Source of the DNA: Marinilactibacillus psychrotolerans
GTDB taxonomy: Bacteria > Bacillota > Bacilli > Lactobacillales > Carnobacteriaceae_A
Assembly (NCBI RefSeq): GCF_900101525.1
Contig: NZ_FMZD01000004.1
Coordinates: 79,102-143,101 of the forward strand
Direction of reading: 5' to 3'
DNA length: 64,000 nucleotides
Of the stretch, positions 1-8,991 are shown in pieces. The notes under the pieces were generated by a model. That model saw only the letters and a program-made list of their open reading frames with translations. It had not been told where the DNA came from and made no database searches. A program made the position numbers and the translations under genes. Position 1 is the stretch's first letter. Every line of letters begins with the position of its first letter.

Positions 1-188
1 GTGTGGGAGTACAACCGCCTAGGCCAAGCTGGGGCAATATCTTGTCGCAGGCTCAATCGATTCGCGTGTTGACTTCTGAACCGTGGCGATGGGTACCAGC
101 CGGTATTTTGATTTTTGTAGCGGTACTTTCCATTAATTTTATCGGAGAAGGTTTGAGAGAAGCAATCGAGGGCGAGAATAAAGGATAA
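1..188 (+). CDS. oppC: Oligopeptide ABC transporter permease OppC/DppC, C-terminal end (cut by window start)
   Basis: Only the last 62 codons are present; the gene begins outside the window. The fragment carries the hallmark end of OppC/DppC inner-membrane permeases: a GVQPPxPSWG segment after the last cytoplasmic coupling loop, one final hydrophobic helix (about residues 30-50) and a short tail that includes GEGLREA. OppC forms the membrane channel of a peptide importer with OppB. It is followed after 151 bases by a peptide-binding lipoprotein gene and two ATPase genes on the same strand, so it closes the permease part of an opp/app-type operon. Whether the substrate is di- or oligopeptides cannot be told. 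Confidence 0.9.
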   Translation, partial: VGVQPPRPSWGNILSQAQSIRVLTSEPWRWVPAGILIFVAVLSINFIGEGLREAIEGENKG

Positions 189-339
189 AATGCAAGATCA
201 TTAACGAATTCAAACGATTTAATAAAAATTGGTTTAAAGGCAAATTAATTCATAGTAGAACACAAGCTTTATAGTTGTTTAATTCATAGTTAAAAAAAAG
301 AGTTAATTGGGGAAGTCTATTTAAAAGGGGAGAAAATTC

Positions 340-2010
340 ATGTCAAATTGGAAAACAAGATTTAAATTTGGAGCAACAATCTTTGCATCGACGGTAGTAC
401 TTGCAGCTTGTGGGGATTCTGCAGTTCCAGGACCAGATGATGCTGCTGGAGGAGCTGAGGGAGAAAGTAGTGTTCCCCAAGCAAAAGAAGGAGATACTAG
501 TACTTTAATGGTTGGATTAACAAATGCTCCGGATAGTTTTAATCCATTTTATGCACCAGGAATCTCTGGGAAATGGATTCAACGGTTTATGTATGATAGT
601 TTACTTGTCATGCCAGAAGCAGACTCTTGGGATAGTGCGTTAGCATCAAGTTTTGAAACAGAAGATAATCAAACTTTTACCATTGAAATTGATCCAAATG
701 CTAACTGGACAGACGGGGAACCTGTTACAGCAGATGATGTAGCCTTTACCTTGAATGCAATTGCTGATCCGCAAATAGAATCATCATTGGGAACGCGTAT
801 TGCAATGATTGAAGGAACAGATGAATCTGGTATCTTAGAGGAAGGCGCAGAATCACTCTCAGGTGTAGAAGTAACGGGAGATAAGTCATTAACAATTAAA
901 ACGAAAACACCCGTTGATATCGCATTGATGAAAGAATTTGTAGGGTTTGATGTTCTAATTGCACCGCAGCACATTTTTGGAGAAATGGAACCAACTGAAA
1001 TAGCAAATTCTGAAGCAGCAACCCAACCATCTGTATTCAGTGGTCCTTATAAATTTGTAGAGTATGACAATGATAATTACGTACAGTTAGAAGCAAACGA
1101 AGATTATTATAGAGGCGCACCAAAAATTGAAACTATTTATGGAAGAATTATGAATGGTACAGCAATGGTCACTGAATTCCAAGCTGGTAATCTGCATATG
1201 GCTGCAGGTGGCGGTATTGGTATGGTACCGATCCAAGATATTTCACTTCTAGAAGATATTGAGGGATTAGAAGTAAAAGAAAATCCAAGTTTCAATGGAC
1301 AATATATGATCATCAATAACGATAAATTCCCAGATCCAGAAGTACGAAAAGCATTTATTCATGCAATAGATCGTCAATTGACTGTAGATAACTTGCTAGA
1401 AGGACGCGGAGAAGTATTATCTAGTATGTATACCTCAGCGAGTCCATATCATTCAGATGAGATTGAGCCATTGGCGTATGATCCTGACCAAGCTAAACAA
1501 ATGCTGGAAGATGCTGGATTTGATTTCAATCAAACACTTAAATTTGGCGTACCAACAGGGAATGCTGTCAGAGAACAAAATGGTAACTTGATCCAACAAG
1601 CACTAACGGATATTGGAGTCAAAGTTGATCAACAGAATTATGACTTCCCGACATGGCTGCAAACAGCTCAAGACTTGGATTATGATATTGGCCTAATGGG
1701 ATATGGACATACAGTTGATCCGAATGTGTCCACTTATATTCAAACAGGTGCAACATCAAACAACTCAGCGATTGCTGATCCAGTGATTGATGATTTATTA
1801 GCTAAAGGGAATGAAGGAACGAGTGTTGATGAAAGATTCCCAATCTATGAAGAGCTTCAACAATACATGCAAGACCAGGCTATCATCGTTCCATTGTATT
1901 CAGATTCTCAATTCTCAGTTCAAGTGGATAACTTGAACGGTGGAATTAATGAGTACTGGGCAGGATCATTGTATAACGTTCACGAATGGACACTAGATCC
2001 ACAAGAATAA
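340..2010 (+). CDS. oppA: Peptide-binding lipoprotein (SBP family 5, OppA-like)
   Basis: A 556-residue extracellular solute-binding protein that captures peptides and hands them to the OppBC permease. The N-terminus is a lipoprotein signal: positive MSNWKTRFKF, hydrophobic core, lipobox LAAC with the lipidated Cys at residue 24, then an acidic Gly/Ser linker. The rest matches SBP_bac_5: a TxxxxPxxFNPF-type opening, the WTDGEPVTADDVAFT segment and a C-terminal EYWAGSLYNV region. The length is usual. The ATG follows an AGGGGAG ribosome site. It lies between the oppC end and oppD, and a hairpin after its stop can raise binding-protein messages over oppD/oppF. Peptide specificity is unknown. Confidence 0.92.
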   Translation: MSNWKTRFKFGATIFASTVVLAACGDSAVPGPDDAAGGAEGESSVPQAKEGDTSTLMVGLTNAPDSFNPFYAPGISGKWIQRFMYDSLLVMPEADSWDSALASSFETEDNQTFTIEIDPNANWTDGEPVTADDVAFTLNAIADPQIESSLGTRIAMIEGTDESGILEEGAESLSGVEVTGDKSLTIKTKTPVDIALMKEFVGFDVLIAPQHIFGEMEPTEIANSEAATQPSVFSGPYKFVEYDNDNYVQLEANEDYYRGAPKIETIYGRIMNGTAMVTEFQAGNLHMAAGGGIGMVPIQDISLLEDIEGLEVKENPSFNGQYMIINNDKFPDPEVRKAFIHAIDRQLTVDNLLEGRGEVLSSMYTSASPYHSDEIEPLAYDPDQAKQMLEDAGFDFNQTLKFGVPTGNAVREQNGNLIQQALTDIGVKVDQQNYDFPTWLQTAQDLDYDIGLMGYGHTVDPNVSTYIQTGATSNNSAIADPVIDDLLAKGNEGTSVDERFPIYEELQQYMQDQAIIVPLYSDSQFSVQVDNLNGGINEYWAGSLYNVHEWTLDPQE

Positions 2011-2037
2011 TCAATTAAAGGATACTGAATGTAATCG

Positions 2038-2074
2038 TGAAAGGACGTAATGAATGACTACGTCCTTTCATAAA
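2038..2074 (+). terminator. Hairpin between oppA and oppD (partial terminator/attenuator)
   Basis: A perfect 12-bp inverted repeat (arms 2038-2049 TGAAAGGACGTA and 2059-2070) with a 9-base loop sits 27 bases after the oppA stop. The following tract is only TAAAAG, so it is a weak terminator. Such elements often stabilise the 3' end of binding-protein mRNA and lower read-through into the ATPase genes; that role is inferred. Confidence 0.6.
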
Positions 2075-2105
2075 AGTAGGAAAAGGAAAGATAGAGGTGA
2101 ACAAA

Positions 2106-3200
2106 ATGGATAACACAAATGTGCTGGAAATTAAGGATCTGGCTATTTCTTTTAAAACCTTTGAAGGTAAAGTCCAAGCTGTTCGAGGGGTGAATTTTGA
2201 ACTGAAAAAAGGAGAAACATTAGCAATCGTTGGCGAGTCAGGTTCGGGTAAATCTGTTTCTACCAAAGCAGTTAACCGATTGTTACCTAAAAAAAATTCG
2301 ATTATCGAAAGTGGTCAGATACTATTTGAAGGCAAAGATCTATTAACCATTTCAGATAAAGAAATGCAAGAGATTCGCGGTAATGATATAGCTATGATTT
2401 TCCAGGATCCAATGACCTCTTTAAATCCAACAATGCAAGTGGGTCGGCAAATCGCTGAACCGATGATTAAACATCAACATCTATCAAATGAACAAGCTAG
2501 AGAAAAAGCGATAGAATTAATGCGATTAGTAGGGATTAGAAATCCTGAACAGACCCATAAACATTATCCGCATCAATTTTCTGGTGGAATGAGACAGCGG
2601 GTTATGATCGCTATCTCGTTAGCTTGTGAACCTAAAATTTTAATTGCTGATGAACCAACTACTGCATTAGATGTAACCATTCAAGCTCAAATTCTGAACT
2701 TGATGAATAATTTGAAACAAGAACTGGATACATCCATTATCTTTATTACGCATGATTTAGGGGTAGTAGCCCAGATGGCAGACCGAGTTGCGGTAATGTA
2801 TGCAGGCCAAATCGTTGAGATCGGTACAGCAGATGAAATTTTTTATAATCCAATGCATCCTTATACTTGGGGCTTACTAGCATCTATGCCAACCTTGGAT
2901 GTTAATCAGACGGATCTATATAACATACCAGGTTCACCGCCGAACTTATTACATCCACCAGTTGGAGATGCCTTTGCACCTAGAAACGAATTTGCCTTGG
3001 AAATTGATTTTGAACAAGAACCAGAATTGTTCAAGGTCACGGATACTCATTATGCGAAGACCTGGCTACTGCATCCTGAAGCACCGGATGTTACACCTCC
3101 GGCAGAAGTAGTTAGACGTAAAGCAAAATATGAAAGCTTATATGCGGAAAAAAAGACCAGTAACCAAGTAGGAGGTGAAGTCGTTGGTAGCAGAGGTTAA
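2106..3200 (+). CDS. oppD: Oligopeptide ABC transporter ATP-binding protein OppD
   Basis: A 364-residue cytoplasmic ATPase that powers peptide import together with OppF. Walker A GESGSGKS lies near residue 43, followed by the Q-loop region FQDPMTSLNP, the ABC signature SGGMRQR, Walker B ILIADEPTTALD and the H-loop HD. The C-terminal oligo_HPY extension (HPYTWGLLASMP, then GSPPNLLHPP) is typical of OppD/DppD. I chose the ATG at 2106 over the upstream GTG at 2097 because GAGGTG (2094-2099) is the ribosome site. The 3' end overlaps oppF by 17 bases, implying translational coupling. Confidence 0.93.
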   Translation: MDNTNVLEIKDLAISFKTFEGKVQAVRGVNFELKKGETLAIVGESGSGKSVSTKAVNRLLPKKNSIIESGQILFEGKDLLTISDKEMQEIRGNDIAMIFQDPMTSLNPTMQVGRQIAEPMIKHQHLSNEQAREKAIELMRLVGIRNPEQTHKHYPHQFSGGMRQRVMIAISLACEPKILIADEPTTALDVTIQAQILNLMNNLKQELDTSIIFITHDLGVVAQMADRVAVMYAGQIVEIGTADEIFYNPMHPYTWGLLASMPTLDVNQTDLYNIPGSPPNLLHPPVGDAFAPRNEFALEIDFEQEPELFKVTDTHYAKTWLLHPEAPDVTPPAEVVRRKAKYESLYAEKKTSNQVGGEVVGSRG

Positions 3201-4164
3201 AGAGAAAAAGCCGATAGTTGAAATCTTCGGATACAAACAGTATTTTAATGAAGGTAAAAGAAATGAAGTTAGAGCAGTAAACGATGTAAGTTTTAATATA
3301 TATAAAGGAGAAACATTTGGACTAGTTGGAGAGTCTGGTAGTGGCAAGTCGACTACAGGACGGGCACTGATCAAACTGGGAGACATTACAGGTGGACAAA
3401 TCCTTTATAAAGGTCAAGATATTACTAAGATTAAAGGCCGGGGAAATCTTTTAGATTTTCGTAAATCAATGCAAATGATTTTCCAAGATCCTTATGCATC
3501 ATTAAATCCGAGAATTACAGTGAAAGATATTATTGGTGGCGCCCTAAAAGTTCATGGTCTCTACAAAAATAGTAGTGAACGCAATGAAAGAGTGTATGAA
3601 TTGCTTGAACAAGTAGGATTGAGTAAAGAATTTGCTAACCGCTATCCAAAAGAGTTTTCTGGAGGACAATGCCAACGTGTTGGAATTGCAAGAGCATTAG
3701 CTGTAGAACCGGATTTTATTATTGCAGATGAAGCCATCTCAGCGCTTGACGTATCGATTCAAGCACAAGTAGTCAATTTATTAAAAGAACTCAAAAAGGA
3801 AAATAACTTAACCTATCTATTTATTGCGCATGACTTATCCATGGTGAAATACATTAGTGACCGGATAGGGGTAATGAATAGCGGTCGAATACTTGAAATT
3901 GCTGAAGCAGACGAATTGTATCAAGCACCGCTTCATCCTTACACGGAATCTCTTTTATCAGCCATACCAACGCCTGATCCTGAGTTAGAGCGGAACCGAA
4001 TCCGAACTGAATATGATCCTAAGTACCATCAATATGAAGATCTGAGTAAAGTTGGATTACATGAAATTGCTCCAGAACATTATATCTACTGTCATCAGGA
4101 CGAAGTAGAATTGTATCGCAAAAAACGTGATAAGTTACTAAGAGAAGGACAGAAATACGCATAG
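3184..4164 (+). CDS. oppF: Oligopeptide ABC transporter ATP-binding protein OppF
   Basis: The second ATPase of the peptide importer, about 326 residues. Walker A GESGSGKST, a Q-loop FQDPYASLNPR, signature FSGGQCQRVGIARAL, Walker B FIIADEAISALD and the HPYTESLLSAIP tail all fit OppF/DppF. The Walker B segment reads DEAIS rather than the DEPTS of OppD, which is common in OppF. The TTG at 3184 sits 6 bases after GGAGGTG (3171-3177), so it is preferred to a GTG lying inside that ribosome site. It is the last gene of the opp group before a strong terminator. Confidence 0.92.
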   Translation: MVAEVKEKKPIVEIFGYKQYFNEGKRNEVRAVNDVSFNIYKGETFGLVGESGSGKSTTGRALIKLGDITGGQILYKGQDITKIKGRGNLLDFRKSMQMIFQDPYASLNPRITVKDIIGGALKVHGLYKNSSERNERVYELLEQVGLSKEFANRYPKEFSGGQCQRVGIARALAVEPDFIIADEAISALDVSIQAQVVNLLKELKKENNLTYLFIAHDLSMVKYISDRIGVMNSGRILEIAEADELYQAPLHPYTESLLSAIPTPDPELERNRIRTEYDPKYHQYEDLSKVGLHEIAPEHYIYCHQDEVELYRKKRDKLLREGQKYA

Positions 4165-4186
4165 ATAAATGAATTTAAAAATATGG

Positions 4187-4266
4187 AGGCTGGTTTTAAG
4201 TATGATCTTAATGAAATCTAGGATAAATTCTAGAGTTTAAAAGATTGCTTAAAATCAGCCTTTTTA
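4187..4266 (+). terminator. Rho-independent terminator after oppF
   Basis: Arms 4187-4200 (AGGCTGGTTTTAAG) and 4248-4261 pair over 14 bp with one G-U, followed by TTTTT. The 47-base loop contains a second small hairpin (CTAG...CTAG). It lies 22 bases after the oppF stop and separates the transporter from the peptidase genes. Confidence 0.75.
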
Positions 4267-4317
4267 TATATAAATTTGTAAAGGTAAAATATGATCAGAA
4301 AGTAGGCAGCTTTATAT

Positions 4318-5685
4318 ATGGATATATTAAAAAGTAAATTGCAAGATGTGATAGATAAAAGGATGACTGAATTTTACGATTACCTAAGGCTTGATTCGGT
4401 TTCGACTCAAGATAGAAAAATTCCTGAAACAGTTGAATATGTCAAAAATATGCTTGAAAAAACTGGTGGAGAAGTACAAGTCTTAGATGATCTAGGTGGG
4501 AATCCGGTTGTATATGGATTCTTTCCAGCAGGAGAGAAAGGGAATAAAGATAAAACGTTACTGTTCTATAATCATTACGATGTTCAACCAGAAGACCCCA
4601 TTGATGAATGGGAGAGTGCACCCTTCGAGCCGACAGTAAAAGATGATATTCTTTATTGCCGTGGAGTTGCTGATAATAAGGCAAACTTAATGGTAAGATT
4701 AAATGCCATTCAAGCTTTACTAGAGTCAGGAGAAGGTTTGTCTTGTAATGTTAAATTTTTAATTGAAGGAGAAGAAGAGAATGGTAGCCCATCCTTAGGC
4801 GGATACTTAGAGAAATATGCTGATCTATTCAAAAGTGATGCCTGTATTTGGGAATTCGGTGGGAAAGATGAAGATGAAAATTATGTTATTGAAGCCGGAA
4901 TTAAAGGCATGGCTTATTTTGATTTATATGTTGAAAGTGCAGATGTGGATATTCATTCTTCGATTGGAGCAGTTGTAGACAATGCTGCCTGGAGATTAAC
5001 CCATGCATTAGCAAGTTTGAGAAGTGCGGATAACCAAGTCTTAGTAGAAGGGTTTTACGATGATATTACACCGCCTACTGATTTTGAAAAAGAAGTTGTT
5101 GCCAGAAAACCATTTGATGACGAGAAGACAAAGGACCTTTATGGATTAAAACATCCGCTTATTACAAAAGATTTAGATTGGACACCAAATGAAGCTCTAG
5201 CTTTTTACCCAACAATGACAATCTGTGGATTTATTTCTGGGTATACTGGTCCGGGAACCAAAACTGTTTTACCTAGAGCTGCTTCAGCAAAGCTGGATTG
5301 TCGCATTGTTCCTGGGCAGGATCCAGAAAAGATTCATAAACTGATTAGAAAGCATTTAGACAAAAATGGTTTTGAAGAGGTTAAACTAGACCTGATTAAA
5401 GCACAGAAAGCATTTCGTTCGGATTTAAAAAATGATTTTGTGGATACCGTAGTAGAATCTGCTAAGAAAGCTTATGGGGAAGGAACAGATGTAGTGCTGT
5501 CACCAAATAACGCTGGAACGGGACCAATGTATAATTTTGATAAATATTTGAGTTTACCTGTTTTAAGTAGTGGCTGTGGCTGGGCTAATTCAAAAGCGCA
5601 TGCACCAAATGAATCTGTTCGTCTAAAAGATTTCTTCGAAGGAACGGCTCATATGGTGTATCTACTACAAGATTTTGGAAAGTAA
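4318..5685 (+). CDS. M20-family metallodipeptidase (first of a tandem pair)
   Basis: A 455-residue cytosolic peptidase of the M20/M25/M40 clan that cleaves dipeptides or short peptides with two zinc ions. Visible metal/catalytic motifs are NHYDVQPEDP (His86, Asp88), RGVADNK (Asp119), the EGEEENGS segment (catalytic and zinc Glu, 152-153) and a late His in AHAPNE. A dimerisation insert (DVDIHSS, then NAAWRL) is present. The ATG at 4318 has only a weak upstream AGTAGG; a nearby upstream ATG runs straight into a stop. It lies just after the opp genes and 12 bases before a close paralogue, so it probably digests imported peptides. Substrate class is not determined. Confidence 0.88.
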   Translation: MDILKSKLQDVIDKRMTEFYDYLRLDSVSTQDRKIPETVEYVKNMLEKTGGEVQVLDDLGGNPVVYGFFPAGEKGNKDKTLLFYNHYDVQPEDPIDEWESAPFEPTVKDDILYCRGVADNKANLMVRLNAIQALLESGEGLSCNVKFLIEGEEENGSPSLGGYLEKYADLFKSDACIWEFGGKDEDENYVIEAGIKGMAYFDLYVESADVDIHSSIGAVVDNAAWRLTHALASLRSADNQVLVEGFYDDITPPTDFEKEVVARKPFDDEKTKDLYGLKHPLITKDLDWTPNEALAFYPTMTICGFISGYTGPGTKTVLPRAASAKLDCRIVPGQDPEKIHKLIRKHLDKNGFEEVKLDLIKAQKAFRSDLKNDFVDTVVESAKKAYGEGTDVVLSPNNAGTGPMYNFDKYLSLPVLSSGCGWANSKAHAPNESVRLKDFFEGTAHMVYLLQDFGK

Positions 5686-5697
5686 AGGAGGCATATA

Positions 5698-7068
5698 GTG
5701 AAAGAGATAGCAAAAGCAAAAATTCAAGCAACAGCTGAAGAGAATCAGAACCTATTTTTTGAATATTTAAGATTAGAGTCTGTTTCCACACAAGGAAGAA
5801 TGATTTCAGAAACCGCCGAATTTGTAAAACAGCTGATTGAAGATTTTGGTGGAAAAGCTGAATTATTAAATGATCTTGGCGGGCATCCCATTGTTTATGG
5901 ATTTTTCCCAGCAGGACAAAAAGGCAATTCAGAAAAAACGCTACTATTTTATAATCACTATGATGTTCAGCCAGAAGATCCTTTAGAGGAATGGAAAACA
6001 AAGCCTTTTGAACCAACGATCATTGATGGCGTGCTTTATTGTCGCGGCGTATCGGATAACAAAGCAAATTTTATGGCTCGATTAAATGCTATTCAGCTTT
6101 TGAGTGAATCAGAAGAAGGCCTTCCTTGTAATGTGAAATTTTTAATTGAAGGAGAAGAAGAAATCGGTAGTCCAACTATCGATTTGTACCTAGAGAAACA
6201 TGCAGATTTATTTAAAGCAGATGCTTGTATTTGGGAATCTGGAAGTAAAGATAACGAAGAACGATTTAATATCGATGCGGGCATCAAAGGGATTGCTTAT
6301 TTTGATGCTTGGGTAGAAAGTGCAGATGTAGATATTCATTCTTCAAAAGGAGCAGTGGTTGATAATGCAGCTTGGAGACTAATGCATGCGTTAAGTTCGC
6401 TCAGAACAAAAGACCATCAGGTTATCATTGATGGATTCTATGAGATGATGACACCACCAACTGAACTAGAAAAATCATTTGTTGAAAAAACGCCCTTTAA
6501 TGGAGAAAAATTAAAAGAAAATTATGGATTAAAACACCCTCTGATTGTAGAAAATTGGAATAGAACACCTCAAGAAGCGCTGATTTTATATCCAACGTTA
6601 ACCATTTCTGGATTATTATCCGGTTATACAGACCCAGGTTCTAAAACGGTATTACCAAGAAAAGCACAAGCAAAGATTGATGTACGCTTAGTACCAGGTA
6701 TGGATCCAGAAAATGTCTATGAAATCATTAGAAACCATTGGGATCAACAAGGATTTAAAGATGTTCAGTTAAAGCTGCTGACAGGAGAAAAATCTTTTCG
6801 AACAGATCTGACCGATCCCTTTGTGGATATTGTACTGAATTCAGCGAAAAAAGTTTATGGGGAGGAGGTAGTCTTAACACCTAATTCTCCAGGGACTGGG
6901 CCAATGTATGGATTCGGGAAATACTTAGGTGTGCCGATTTTAGGGAGTGGAACTAGCTGGGCCAATTCTGGAGCACATGCGCCAAATGAAAATGTCAGAT
7001 TAAATGATTTTTATCAAGGAATTGAACATATGGTACATCTAATGAAAGACTTCGGCTCAAAAAATTAA
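5698..7068 (+). CDS. M20-family metallodipeptidase (second of a tandem pair)
   Basis: 456 residues, colinear with the preceding gene over its whole length and clearly arising by tandem duplication. It keeps all metal and catalytic motifs: NHYDVQPEDP, RGVSDNK, EGEEEIGS, DVDIHSS and AHAPNE. Differences gather around the substrate-facing C-terminal half (for example GTGPMYGFGKYLGVPILGSGTSWANSG), so the two may differ in peptide preference. The start is GTG with AAAGGAGG 7 bases upstream. It forms a two-gene operon with its paralogue and ends at a strong terminator. Confidence 0.88.
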   Translation: MKEIAKAKIQATAEENQNLFFEYLRLESVSTQGRMISETAEFVKQLIEDFGGKAELLNDLGGHPIVYGFFPAGQKGNSEKTLLFYNHYDVQPEDPLEEWKTKPFEPTIIDGVLYCRGVSDNKANFMARLNAIQLLSESEEGLPCNVKFLIEGEEEIGSPTIDLYLEKHADLFKADACIWESGSKDNEERFNIDAGIKGIAYFDAWVESADVDIHSSKGAVVDNAAWRLMHALSSLRTKDHQVIIDGFYEMMTPPTELEKSFVEKTPFNGEKLKENYGLKHPLIVENWNRTPQEALILYPTLTISGLLSGYTDPGSKTVLPRKAQAKIDVRLVPGMDPENVYEIIRNHWDQQGFKDVQLKLLTGEKSFRTDLTDPFVDIVLNSAKKVYGEEVVLTPNSPGTGPMYGFGKYLGVPILGSGTSWANSGAHAPNENVRLNDFYQGIEHMVHLMKDFGSKN

Positions 7069-7077
7069 AGATAAAGG

Positions 7078-7125
7078 AAAGCCCTTTGGGTCAGGTGAGA
7101 CGAACTGATCTTAAAGGGCTTTTTG
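7078..7125 (+). terminator. Terminator after the M20 pair
   Basis: Arms AAAGCCCTTT (7078-7087) and AAAGGGCTTT (7113-7122) are perfectly complementary, with an inner TCAG/CTGA pairing, and end in a T-run. It also lies head-on to the convergent MFS gene and could serve both strands. Confidence 0.8.
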
Positions 7126-7163
7126 TCACCTTATAATTTAATAATAAGCTAGAGATGCAAGAA

Positions 7164-8441
7164 TCAGATAGCTTCTTGCATCGGATCGCTGCCGGTCTCT
7201 GACTCAGGTACTTGTGTCAAGACAAAGAATCCAATCAGGAATAAAATAATTAAACTAAACACGCCGTAATTTGATTGCCCCGTAGCTTGTGTAATAACGG
7301 CCACTAAAGCTGGCCCGATAATAGAAGCAAATCGTCCGAAAATATCGTAAAGCCCAAAAAATTCACTTGCTTTATGTTTAGGAATAATCCGTCCGAAATA
7401 AGCTCGACTTAAAGCTTGAATACCACCTTGAGAAGTAGCAATCAACATAGCTAAAATCCAGAAATCTATCAGCGTATTCATAAAGAAAGCATAAGTACAA
7501 ACTCCTATATATACCGTGATTGCTACATAGATCATTGTTTTTCCTGGAAATCTGTCAGCTAGTCTTCCATAAAGAATAGCAAAGGGAGCAGCCACAACTT
7601 GTACGGCAAATAAAACAACCAGTAAATCAGTTGAAGCTAAACCTAAATCTTTACCATAAGCTGTAGACATTGAGATAATGGTTCCTACCCCATCAATGTA
7701 AAACATATAGGCAATCAAGAAAGTAAATGCTGCCCGATAATGCTTAAGCTGCTGAAAGGTACTGAGTAATCTTTTAAAACTGCTTTTGATTAATTGTGGT
7801 CTGCGGGGAACCCCATGAATCTGTTCCACGTTTCGAATCATCGGTAAACTAAATAATCCCCACCATAAAGCCGTTAATATAAAAGCAAGCCGAGTAGCAT
7901 TGACAGTAGAAACAGGAATTAATTCATTTTGAGCGAGTAATATCAGGCCAATACTCATAATAAAAGGAATACTACTGCCAATATAGCCTAGACTGAATCC
8001 TCTTGAAGAAACACGATTCATCCTGTCGGGTTCGGTTACATCTACTAAGAAACCATCATAAAATACATTAGCGCCAGACATACCGATTGAAGCTATGGCG
8101 TAACCAATTAGTAAAAGGATCCAGGAGGAATGAGGAACGAGCGCAAGGCTTAAAGTCCCTAGTACACCAAGTGAGAAGAACGTGAGGAAAAATCGTTTTT
8201 TAAATCCTTTAATATCAGCCATTGTACCAAGTAAGGGGGAAAGAAGCGCAACGATAAAAGTGAAAATAGATATGGTATAACCCAAATAGGCAGTAGAATT
8301 TGCATCAGAAACACCCGATAATTCTGCAGCGCTACTATAATAAATTGGAAATACAGCAGTCGTCACGATAATAGAAAAAGCCGAACCGGCCCAGTCATAA
8401 AACATCCAGCTATGTTCAGCTTTTGTATAGCTTATTTTCAT
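7164..8441 (-). CDS. MFS transporter, UMF1/Atg22-like family
   Basis: A 425-residue membrane protein with about 12 predicted helices. The opening (HSWMFYDWAGSAF, then TTAVFPIYY) is diagnostic of the UMF1 (Atg22-like) branch of the major facilitator superfamily. An MFS loop signature (GRLADRFPGK) follows helix 8. In yeast the family exports amino acids from the vacuole; in bacteria the substrate is mostly unknown, so export of amino acids or a related small molecule is a guess. The ATG is preceded on the minus strand by AAAGGGG. It is transcribed alone, convergent with the peptidase genes. Confidence 0.85.
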   Translation of the reverse strand: MKISYTKAEHSWMFYDWAGSAFSIIVTTAVFPIYYSSAAELSGVSDANSTAYLGYTISIFTFIVALLSPLLGTMADIKGFKKRFFLTFFSLGVLGTLSLALVPHSSWILLLIGYAIASIGMSGANVFYDGFLVDVTEPDRMNRVSSRGFSLGYIGSSIPFIMSIGLILLAQNELIPVSTVNATRLAFILTALWWGLFSLPMIRNVEQIHGVPRRPQLIKSSFKRLLSTFQQLKHYRAAFTFLIAYMFYIDGVGTIISMSTAYGKDLGLASTDLLVVLFAVQVVAAPFAILYGRLADRFPGKTMIYVAITVYIGVCTYAFFMNTLIDFWILAMLIATSQGGIQALSRAYFGRIIPKHKASEFFGLYDIFGRFASIIGPALVAVITQATGQSNYGVFSLIILFLIGFFVLTQVPESETGSDPMQEAI

Positions 8442-8991
8442 AGTATGGTTACCCCTTTTTACGTAGTGCCTTCATTCTATCAAAGAAAGGCTATTAATAG
8501 AGAAAATTAATCAATATTTAGCCTAAAGTTTACATAAGCAAACTCTTTTAATAAACAGAAACACAAAAGTGAAATGTAGCAGATAAAAGTAGAATTGAAT
8601 TTGTTAACTTTATGTGAACATTTTGTAAAAGATAATGAAAAGTAAGGGATTTTAAGTGAGCGAATTTAAAGAATATGTAAGCGGAATCTTTTCGGAGTTA
8701 TTCGGAGATTTCCGAACAATTTATTAAGTAATTAGTAATTGGTTTCGGAAATAAATCTCGTTTGAAAAAGCAGATTAAAAATCAGGTGTTGAATTCATTT
8801 ATTTATAAGTGCAAGTGAGATTAGAATCCTCTAATTTGTAAATTTTTTGTTCATTTATTGTAAACGAACATTTAAGATAGGGATGGAGACTCTGAATTCG
8901 ATGGTTACCATATTGAATAAGCATTCCTATGTGTAACTTCAAGTTATCCATAACCAAAAATATGTAACGACTATACGGAGGGTATAAAATA
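8442..8991. promoter_or_regulatory. 550-base divergent regulatory region (MFS gene / Na-Pi cotransporter)
   Basis: No credible gene is seen. Contents noted: one TTTACA box (8529-8534); two PhoP-like half-sites TTAACT and TGAACA 11 bases apart (8604-8620); a phased cluster of TTCGGA/TCCGAA motifs (8691-8750); a 9-bp inverted repeat with one mismatch (8848-8870, TGTTC...GAACA) just ahead of a TAAGAT-like -10 (8873-8878). The PhoP reading would fit the downstream phosphate transporter but rests on only two half-sites. Confidence 0.4.

Noticed and set aside
669..974. 101-codon frame on the minus strand inside oppA
   Set aside because: Antisense shadow of a well-supported gene, with no ribosome site.
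5585..6016. 143-codon minus-strand frame across the M20 pair
   Set aside because: Mirror frame produced by codon bias; no family features.
8604..8631. Full PhoP-box array before the Na/Pi gene
   Set aside because: Only two half-sites keep the spacing; flanking boxes are missing, so it is listed only as a possibility.
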